Positions 57,644-64,000 of a stretch of DNA of 64,000 bases are shown piece after piece. Location: contig CP150562.1 in assembly GCA_049487715.1 (NCBI GenBank), positions 372,001 to 436,000 on the forward strand, in the 5' to 3' direction. Both the position numbers and the translations under genes were made by a program. The notes beneath the pieces are model-generated. The model was given only the letters and a program-made list of their open reading frames with translations. It searched no databases and was not told where the DNA came from. Numbering within the stretch: position 1 is the stretch's first letter; every line of letters starts with the position of its first letter. The stretch is from Pycnococcus provasolii. Lineage: Eukaryota > Chlorophyta > Pseudoscourfieldiophyceae > Pseudoscourfieldiales.

Positions 57644-58213
57644 TTACTTTTTCTTCGACGACTGTTTGCCGCCGCCACCGCCGCCGAATAGTTTCGAGAA
57701 GAAGTTGGACGACGACGACTCCGACTCGTCGACCCATCCTTCGTCGACGTACTTGCCTTTCAGGTCGAATCGCTCTCCTCCGTCCATCTCCGGGTTACCG
57801 AATGGCGCCTGGGGAATGATGAAGAATCCTTGCGACAGGAATCCTCCTCCTTCCTTTTCATCCTGGTACGGCCCTTTCGCTCGCTCCGGTTTCGCCTTTT
57901 CTCTGAATTTTCGTTTTTCGGCGTTTGACATTTTCATCATGCGTGCAGTTTCCGCACGTCTCTCCTGACTACGTCGTATGCGTTCTTCTGCCGTGGCACC
58001 GAACGCATCATCACGCTGTTGTTTGAGCGTACGAAAATCCTTTTGATTATTTTTGGAGGCCTTGTCATTATCATCATCATTATTAGAGGAGAACGGCCAC
58101 ACCATCGCACAAGTACGTGTACGTGTACTAGTACGTGTACGTGACGCAAACACACCACCACGCTTACTTTTCAAGGGGTTACTTGACAGAGGAGGAGAGG
58201 ACATCGCAATCAT
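57644..58213 (-). CDS. Basic conserved-looking protein, possibly organelle-targeted
   Basis: 189 residues from ATG 58213 (ATG 58204 follows three codons later). The N-terminus is Ser/Arg/Thr-rich (SSNPLKSKRGGVFASRTRT), as in targeting peptides. The middle is charged and helical (KASKNNQKDFRTLKQQRDDA, RRAETARMMKMSNAEKRK). The C-terminal motif GFFIIPQAPFGNPEMDGGER, followed by GKYVDEGWVDE, looks like a conserved functional core, but I cannot name the family. It ends in Gly and Lys runs. It is convergent with the GHKL gene and only 43 nt away from it. Confidence 0.6.
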   Translation of the reverse strand: MIAMSSPPLSSNPLKSKRGGVFASRTRTSTRTRTCAMVWPFSSNNDDDNDKASKNNQKDFRTLKQQRDDAFGATAEERIRRSQERRAETARMMKMSNAEKRKFREKAKPERAKGPYQDEKEGGGFLSQGFFIIPQAPFGNPEMDGGERFDLKGKYVDEGWVDESESSSSNFFSKLFGGGGGGKQSSKKK

Positions 58214-58285
58214 CCTTGTAAACGATTCCTTCTTCGGAACAAGGGGACTGATTCCCAAAACCAAACCTCTGATGGGAAAACGGAA

Positions 58286-58557
58286 TCAGGGACCGGGGAG
58301 AGAAACCCGGTCAGCACTCCAAAAGATCAGATCTGATAAAGGTAGATAGATTTTGTTTGGACCTTTTGATTTGTTGGATTTCGGGGCCTGGAGAACCACC
58401 ACAAACGCTTCCCCATGTGAGTCTGGCCGCTGCTTACACGCCGCGCTCGGGCGTGTAGCGTCTGCGACTATTCTGTACTTGTCTTTGCGCGGCTTGTACA
58501 GCCCGCCCATGGGCGTGAGCCAGCGCGGCGTATACAGCAACGGCCCTTCGAGATAGC
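58286..58557 (-). pseudogene. Retroelement-like reverse-transcriptase fragment
   Basis: A short open frame contains PLLYTPRWLTPMGGLYKPRK, then DKYRIVADATRPSA. The spaced K-Y-R-I-V-A-D pattern resembles the palm region of reverse transcriptases from DIRS/Pat-type elements. It is far too short for an active gene, and its upstream end runs into the foldback element. Identification is weak. Confidence 0.3.
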
Positions 58558-59021
58558 GGGTGGGAGCACTAAACCCCGCTTTTTTTGGCACTCGACCCCG
58601 CTAAGTGGAGTGGGGTGTCCTTGGACCCCGCTGGAGCGGGGTGAGCGGGGTTAGCGGGCCCCGCTCACCTTTAGCGGGGTTAGCGGGGTCCCCGCTCACC
58701 TTTAGCGGGGACCCCGCTGCAGTACAAAGAACAGGTAGCTAAACAGTACTAGTACTACACAGCTCTGTATCACACACTCTGTAAAAACAACTTTTTTTTT
58801 TCGGGTTAGGGTTAGGGTTAGGGTTAGGGTTAGGGTTAGGGTTAGGGTTAGGGCTACTGCAGCGGGGTCCCCGCTAAAGGTGAGCGGGGACCCCGCTAAC
58901 CCCGCTAAAGGTGAGCGGGGCCCGCTAACCCCGCTCACCCCGCTCCAGCGGGGTCCAAGGACACCCCACTCCACTTAGCGGGGTCGAGTGCCAAAAAAAG
59001 CGGGGTTTAGTGCTCCCACCC
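58558..59021. mobile_element. Foldback element with telomere repeats in the loop
   Basis: Left arm 58558-58723 and right arm 58855-59021 are near-perfect reverse complements, about 166 nt each. They are made of repeated AGCGGGGT/GAGCGGGG units and start GGGTGGGAGCAC. The loop holds eight TTAGGG units at 58803-58853. The right arm supplies the stop codon of the transposase fragment next to it, showing that it is an insertion. No coding capacity is visible and no target-site duplication is evident. Confidence 0.85.
58803..58853 (+). repeat. (TTAGGG)8 inside the foldback element
   Basis: Eight uninterrupted TTAGGG units sit in the loop of the foldback element, right after a T9 stretch. Confidence 0.95.
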
Positions 59022-59638
59022 ATGAAACAGAAACGGGCGAAATGTATGCACTAGCGTCGATCCGTTCATTCTGTGCGCTATGCACCCAACCACATATATA
59101 ACCCACTCCCCGAAAACTAATTTGAATGTCCCATCGCAAACCACATGTTGCGGAAGGTTGCCTCGGTGCATTGCCTCTACGTTCCGTAGGAGCTGCTTGC
59201 AAGACACTATGACCCCAATTTCTGACTCCTTATCTCGCCGACCCAACGTGAACAACTCAGAGTCGTCGTACTGTTTGAATACTTCATGAAGCTTTTCGAA
59301 CTCTTCCGGAGGGGGCGGTGGAGGGGGCGGTGGAGGGGGCACCGCCAATTCCGATTCCATTTCACCCGTGGATATGCGTGGATTTTCAGTTCGTCGAGGC
59401 AGTCCATTCGCCCGCCGCCCCAGAACACGACGGGAATGTGTTGAGCATGATCACCTTTTGTGCACCTGAGCATGATCAACGCACCCCACGGCACACCTCT
59501 GACCGAGGCCTCCTTGTTGTCGTTCGCACCGAACGGAAACGGGAAACAGTCTTCTGTTTCCAGGAACGACACCACGTACATGGTCATGGTAGATGGCTTG
59601 TCGAAGAAGGTTTCCAAATTGGTTGCCGCCTTGTTCAA
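59007..59638 (-). pseudogene. Degraded MULE-like transposase fragment
   Basis: Two overlapping frames on the minus strand. The upstream one (to 59638) reads AATNLETFFDKPSTMTMYVV, PVVFWGGGRMDCLDELKIHA. The downstream one has a poly-Pro run, EEFEKLHEVFKQYDD, then LLRNVEAMHRGNLPQHVVCD, GTFKLVFGEWVIYVVGC. The CDGTFK segment followed by a hydrophobic strand resembles the first catalytic Asp region of MULE/FAR1-type transposases. The second frame stops in the foldback element after FLFHGWEH, so the element has cut the gene. The frames differ by one base at about 59350. A further open stretch to 59921 may be its upstream part. Confidence 0.4.
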
Positions 59639-60242
59639 TCGTTCATTTATGAACTAACTTGTCCTTGAAAACTTGGCGTGCACCCGACACGGGGCGGTTC
59701 ACCGAACACATTCTAGAGCCTGACCCGCGGCGGCCCGAAGGCGGCCGTCGGGCCAAGGCATCCGTACCTCGCGCCGCACATCTCCCCCCATACGGATTGT
59801 TGTCGAAGAAGTTGTACCCAACCTGTTGTGCATCCTTTAGAATTTGGAGACGCGCCAGGCATGTCGCACGTCCTTCAGGGCTGGTGAGAGCATGGCGAAG
59901 TGAACCTCTCCGAATCTCCACTCAGAAATCAGCACCAACGAGGTATCCCGGGCCCCGGGGGCGGGAGAGGTCCGGTATGGAACACCTGAACAAAACCGAC
60001 AGCCCGCTCCCTCCTAAGGTTAATTTGCTAATTTGCTAATTTCCCACCGCACGTTTTGGGTTTGGGTTTGGGTTTGCTTTGGTCCCCCCCCGGGCCCCGC
60101 GGCTGCCCGGCTGCCCGAATTCCGGGTGACAGGTGGTGTTGCGTGCTTTTGCGTTATCCGCCCCCGACTTTTTTAGTTTTTTTTTCCCTTTCATCACATC
60201 ACATCACATCACTGATTTTTTCCCATCCATATTTGATTTCCT
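59639..60242. other. Transposon-derived and intergenic DNA
   Basis: Contains a further open minus-strand frame at 59643-59921 of unknown origin, probably part of the transposase remnant, then TGGGTT tandem units at 60056-60075 and poly-T near 60170-60187, ahead of the DUF3422 gene. Five CATCA repeats at 60193-60213 may lie in its leader. Confidence 0.4.
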
Positions 60243-61928
60243 ATGTCGTCCTATGGCAGTCTTGCATCTGCATCTCTGGCAGGCTTGCATCGGCGGGTTG
60301 GTTTGGTTTCGTTTCAGCGGGTTGGTTTGGTTGGTTTGGTTGGTTTGACGGATCGGGTTGGTTTTGGGCATTCGCAATCACTCGTTCATTCTCGCTTCTT
60401 CGGTGCGTGGGAGGCTGCTCGTCCAGCAGAGACGACGTCACCATCATCATCATCGTCATCATCGACGCCCACACCTTCCGGACCTTCTTCCTCCTCCTTA
60501 AGCCGGTCAGAATCGCTTTCGGTTCAGCCGCTCATACAGCACGACCTGCGAGCAGCCACGACGGGTGCCACGCACCAAAGGCCGTTCATGAGAACACAAG
60601 TGCCGTCGGTAATCTCCTCAATAACGCTCGCACGTTCCAAAAGTCAAGTCATTGACGGAGTGCAGTGCCCACTGCCGAAACCGGAGAACCTGTCGCGAAG
60701 CGAACTCTACGATCGCGACTACAAACACCTCCGAGAACTGTGCGTGCACCACGGAATCACACCACCTGAACGGGGTGTCACGTTCTTCTCCGCGACGCTC
60801 GGGAACGGAAACCTGCTGCGCTGGGAAAGAAATACCGAAGTGCAGACGTACATCCTCGCAAAACCGATCGAGAACGAAGACGAACTTGCGAGACCGTTCG
60901 ACAACACGCCCATCAACACGGACGTTCCCAAGCACTGGATGGCAAACCTGCCAGGATACGTCACGTCCGCCGTGCACGTCGCACTCACGGAGACGCTACC
61001 AGACGGGCCACTGGGGATACGATCCGCGGGCAAATACTTCGCTGGGTCGAAATTCATTACAGGCTGCGACGTTGACAGAGGTCGTTTCCGAGCGTACAGC
61101 GACTTTCGTCAGCAGAGCGATGACTTCATACGATTTGTCGTCGTCGCAAGAAAGGACGACATACCAAACCGACGCACGGCTGCAGGAAAGGTTGTGCAGC
61201 GCTTGATTGAGCTCGAAAAGTACAGGGTGCTTTCGCTCATGGGACTGCCGTTCGCGCAGGCTCTCTCTCCTCGCGTCGACGTGCTGAACACTGAATTGCA
61301 GCAGGTAAATGCAACGGTGAGTCGCCACTTGTCCAACGACAAGCGATGCGTGCACGACCAACGCGCGATCCTGCAGAAACTCACCCAGATCGGCGCGGAG
61401 TCTTTGAGGTTGAATGCGATGAGCAGTCACCGCTTCAATGCGTCAAATGCGTACTCTCAGATCGTCCAGGATCGGATTACGTATCTTCACATGGGGCGTG
61501 TGGAAGGATTACCGAGCATGTCGTCCTTTCTGCTTGCAAATTCGAATCCCGCGATGCGCACACTCGTCTCAACCTCTGAGCGACTTCACGGTCTCATTGA
61601 AAGCTCTCAGCTCACTGCTGAGCTCATGAGAACTTCTGTGACGGTGGAGCAGCAGCATCAGTCCAACTCAATGCTCGAGTCTCTGCGCTCGACGTCTCAA
61701 ACACAGTTACTGCTGCAGGAGTGCGTGGAAGGTCTCAGCGTGGTTGCTGTGAGTTATTATTCGATAGGAATTCTTGGGTATGCAGCCAAGGCTGCGGCGC
61801 AGCTGGGACTGCTTCCATTTTCGCCAGAGATTGCCATGGGTGCGATGGTACCCTTCGTTGGAGGGGCTGTCTACATAACCTTGTCGCGCGTGAAGACGAT
61901 GATTACGAAGAACGGTGGGTCCCACTGA
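60243..61928 (+). CDS. DUF3422-family membrane protein
   Basis: 561 residues from ATG 60243. The N-terminal 90 residues are low-complexity, Ser/Arg-rich and probably an organelle-targeting region. The rest follows the DUF3422 pattern known from bacteria and some algae: QRPFMRT, LRWERNTEVQTY, GKYFAGSKFITG, GKVVQRLIELEKYRVLSLMG, NAYSQIVQDRITYLHMGRVE, PAMRTLVSTSERLHGLIESS and ECVEGLSVVAVSYYSIGILG near the C-terminus. The last 60 residues contain two hydrophobic segments that would anchor it (VVAVSYYSIGILGYAAKA, IAMGAMVPFVGGAVYITL). The biochemical function of the family is unknown. It is convergent with the MATE gene. Confidence 0.85.
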   Translation: MSSYGSLASASLAGLHRRVGLVSFQRVGLVGLVGLTDRVGFGHSQSLVHSRFFGAWEAARPAETTSPSSSSSSSTPTPSGPSSSSLSRSESLSVQPLIQHDLRAATTGATHQRPFMRTQVPSVISSITLARSKSQVIDGVQCPLPKPENLSRSELYDRDYKHLRELCVHHGITPPERGVTFFSATLGNGNLLRWERNTEVQTYILAKPIENEDELARPFDNTPINTDVPKHWMANLPGYVTSAVHVALTETLPDGPLGIRSAGKYFAGSKFITGCDVDRGRFRAYSDFRQQSDDFIRFVVVARKDDIPNRRTAAGKVVQRLIELEKYRVLSLMGLPFAQALSPRVDVLNTELQQVNATVSRHLSNDKRCVHDQRAILQKLTQIGAESLRLNAMSSHRFNASNAYSQIVQDRITYLHMGRVEGLPSMSSFLLANSNPAMRTLVSTSERLHGLIESSQLTAELMRTSVTVEQQHQSNSMLESLRSTSQTQLLLQECVEGLSVVAVSYYSIGILGYAAKAAAQLGLLPFSPEIAMGAMVPFVGGAVYITLSRVKTMITKNGGSH

Positions 61929-62006
61929 GGCGATGTCTTGATTAGCATTTATTTATGTAAGACTATTATTACTGTGTAAGGTATTAATTAATATTAATCA
62001 ACAATG

Positions 62007-62040
62007 TCAGTCGGTCGGCCGGTCGGTCGGCCGGTCGGTG
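62007..62040. repeat. GGTC/GGCC short tandem repeat
   Basis: CGGTCGGT and CGGCCGGT alternate in the short gap between the convergent DUF3422 and MATE genes. The unit is self-complementary in part and could act in 3'-end formation. Confidence 0.6.
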
Positions 62041-62046
62041 TTTTTC

Positions 62047-63894
62047 TTAAGCAGATCTCTGCCGCTTTATAGCCTCGTCACTGCATTTCTTCCAGTTCGA
62101 AGCCAGTAGTATAAGAATCACGACTACAGCCTCAAAACCACCAACGCCAGATTGTAGCCAATACACGCCAAGAAGACTTTTGCTACCATGCCAACCAATG
62201 ACGTAGTACGCAACAAGTCCGACGGAAAGGGGAATTTCCAGGCCAAATGTCAGCACCATCTGTAGCCACGTGCGACCTTGCGCGCTGAAGATTCCGGAGG
62301 TACAGGAATTCACAACGAGATTGGCGTATGAGCTAAGCACGACCGCCGGTATGCATCGGGCTGCAATTTTCAAGACGCTATCGTCGTCCGTTGCAATGTC
62401 GACGATTTGCCTGCGCAGCGGCACATAAATGAGCGCAACCACAAGAGACGCATAAGTGATCAGCCTAAGTGTCAGAAAGCTAGTACGCTTTGCAGCCTCA
62501 GGATTGCGCTTGCCGAGGTGGTATCCAACACGCACGGCGGTGACCATGGAAAAGGTTGCCTGCATCGCACCAGCCCATAGTATCGTGACCGTTCCGATGG
62601 CACTGCTTGCTGCGACCGATGCCTTGCCAAGCTGAGCAATCAAGACGGTTGTGGACTGAAAGACGACGACTGAGAATATGTTGGACCCAATCAGCGGCGC
62701 CGCCTGCGTCAGGTACTCGCGAATGTACCTCGCTTTGCACCAATTTGTTGGAGACCAGCCATTTTCCGGCCAGTAGGAAACGTGCATCTTCTTCCACACG
62801 AAGAAGTACAGCCAGTATGTGACCATTTGCAGCGTGCGCGAGCACGACAAGCTGATGGCGGCTCCCACGAAGCCGAATCCCTTCCAGTGGAGGTGTATGC
62901 CGTCATGCGATATGACGTGCGCAAAATACCTCCTATCCTCTGGGAAGTATCGCATCGGCCCTCCGTACACGAAGAGCCAATTGAGCGCGGCATTGCCCAG
63001 GAGCCAGAACATGTTGTTCCACATCGCAGGTCGTGGCACGCCGATGCCGTTTGCGTAGAACCTCATGCACTGGTAAATGCCGTTGGGAATAGGCCACACG
63101 ACGTTGAATCGCGCGTAGAGTCCACCAAGACGACAAATGTCCGCGCTGAATCCGAACAGCTTTAGGATGGGTTCGACGTAGAAGAACGCGGCGACGCACG
63201 GCACGGACGAGAGAGTGAGAAAGATGATGCTGAGCATGAGCCAAACTCCGGCCATTTTATTTTCTCCCGTTCCTTTCGCCTGAGCGCAGAGTGGGTTCAA
63301 AACGGAGTTGAATGCGAGTGGAGGGACGATCATGACGCTCGTGACCATGTCTGAAAGGGCAGCGGAAGCGAGGTACACGCCGGCGTCGTGTTTGCCGTCG
63401 TGCAGGTGTCCCACGAACGACGAGTCTGTGGATGCCATACCCATTCGCGCGAAGAACGAGACAGCCATGGGCCATCCGAGGAACCAGAAGCTGGCGAGTT
63501 CTTCGCGTACGCTCCACACCGCCGTCTCGTTAGTCGCAGTCGCGCCGCCGGGTTCGTCGTCACCCGCTTCGACATCCCCACCCCGTCGATCGCAGTCATC
63601 GCCGTCGTGAGCATTGTCGCGAGTGGTTCCACCATCGCCAGCAGCATTGTCATCACAGAAGCGGTCAAGCGACGCTGATGATGATTGTGATGCGGAGACG
63701 GACGCCGGAGAAAGCAAGTCACCCCCATGAAGGTGGACGTCCCCCAAGCCCAAGCCCAAGGAGTTTGAGGGAGGAAGGGTGTGAAGATTGTCATCATCAT
63801 CATCACCACCCCTACCACCCCCACCCGCATCCAGCAGAGGCTCGACAAGCTCACGCGCACTATGAGCGGCGTCATTGTCGTTGTCGTCGTCCAT
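62047..63894 (-). CDS. MATE-family multidrug/toxin extrusion transporter
   Basis: 615 residues from ATG 63894; the frame is open to 63954 but only from TTG. The first 140 residues are acidic and Ser/Asp/Gly-rich and look cytosolic. About 12 transmembrane segments follow, starting SFWFLGWPMAVSFFARMGMA, with MATE landmarks: TDSSFVGHL, SALSDMVTS-like region, FNSVLNPLCAQAKGTGEN, and a second half beginning AAPLIGSNIFSVVVFQSTTV, where VRVGYHLGKRNPEAAKR mirrors the first-half repeat. These pumps export cations or organic compounds using H+ or Na+ gradients; substrate is unknown. The loop YFPEDRRYFAHVISHDGIHL in the middle is longer than in typical members. It is the last gene in the window. Confidence 0.93.
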   Translation of the reverse strand: MDDDNDNDAAHSARELVEPLLDAGGGGRGGDDDDDNLHTLPPSNSLGLGLGDVHLHGGDLLSPASVSASQSSSASLDRFCDDNAAGDGGTTRDNAHDGDDCDRRGGDVEAGDDEPGGATATNETAVWSVREELASFWFLGWPMAVSFFARMGMASTDSSFVGHLHDGKHDAGVYLASAALSDMVTSVMIVPPLAFNSVLNPLCAQAKGTGENKMAGVWLMLSIIFLTLSSVPCVAAFFYVEPILKLFGFSADICRLGGLYARFNVVWPIPNGIYQCMRFYANGIGVPRPAMWNNMFWLLGNAALNWLFVYGGPMRYFPEDRRYFAHVISHDGIHLHWKGFGFVGAAISLSCSRTLQMVTYWLYFFVWKKMHVSYWPENGWSPTNWCKARYIREYLTQAAPLIGSNIFSVVVFQSTTVLIAQLGKASVAASSAIGTVTILWAGAMQATFSMVTAVRVGYHLGKRNPEAAKRTSFLTLRLITYASLVVALIYVPLRRQIVDIATDDDSVLKIAARCIPAVVLSSYANLVVNSCTSGIFSAQGRTWLQMVLTFGLEIPLSVGLVAYYVIGWHGSKSLLGVYWLQSGVGGFEAVVVILILLASNWKKCSDEAIKRQRSA

Positions 63895-64000
63895 CGCCCG
63901 GCTCTGAGCTCCTGGACTGACTGATTTGGAAAACGTGTTTATTTGATCGGACAAAACACAATCTCAACCAACCACACAGACCACACCACAGAGAAGAAAA

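Overview
This is a compact nuclear segment of a eukaryotic microbe, most likely a small alga or related protist; the species cannot be told from the window. Nearly all genes are single long ORFs, many with gaps of only a few hundred bases. One clear 80-nt spliceosomal intron is visible (BORCS8 homologue) and one more is likely. Start sites are not preceded by bacterial ribosome-binding sites, there are no operons, and the families are eukaryote-specific (VPS13, CAF-1 p150, UFD2/E2, BORC, NEK-like kinase, EF-hand proteins). Short blocks of the (TTAGGG)n telomere repeat lie between genes at about 2.6, 18.8, 38.7 and 58.8 kb. Ser/Arg/Thr-rich N-termini that could be organelle-targeting peptides hint at a plastid-bearing cell, but no gene proves it.

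Layout. 0-13 kb: a NEK-like kinase running off the left edge (-), a small tail-anchored coiled-coil protein (-), a CocE/NonD-type alpha/beta hydrolase (-), a family-2 glycosyltransferase (+), a lipidated adenylate-kinase-like/EF-hand fusion (-) and a cupin/JmjC-like protein (+). 13-19 kb: a striking fusion of ubiquitin-interacting motifs, a UFD2/UBE4 core and a terminal E2 (UBC) domain in place of a U-box (+), then an RCC1-type repeat protein (-). 19-30 kb: a region of broken reading frames, with a CAF-1 large-subunit gene split into several frames, a short gene beside a large DNA hairpin, two organelle/membrane-type proteins, a spliced BORCS8 homologue, an unresolved minus-strand gene and an AFG1-type ATPase with one frame break. 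30-40 kb: a SET-domain methyltransferase, a short coiled-coil protein next to a MITE-like inverted repeat, homogentisate dioxygenase, class I fructose-bisphosphate aldolase and a hotdog-like protein. 40-54.3 kb: one uninterrupted 4,750-codon VPS13 gene. 54.7-64 kb: a small 2OG oxygenase-like protein, a GHKL ATPase, a conserved-looking basic protein, a transposon graveyard with a foldback element carrying telomeric repeats in its loop, a DUF3422-family protein and a MATE transporter.

The genes do not form one pathway; they look like an ordinary gene-dense eukaryotic mixture (membrane contact/lipid transfer, ubiquitin, chromatin, metabolism). The most novel items are the UIM-UFD2core-UBC fusion, the lipidated pseudo-adenylate-kinase/EF-hand protein, the fractured CAF-1 gene with a duplicated KER/FF module, and the telomere-repeat-bearing foldback element beside transposase and reverse-transcriptase remnants.
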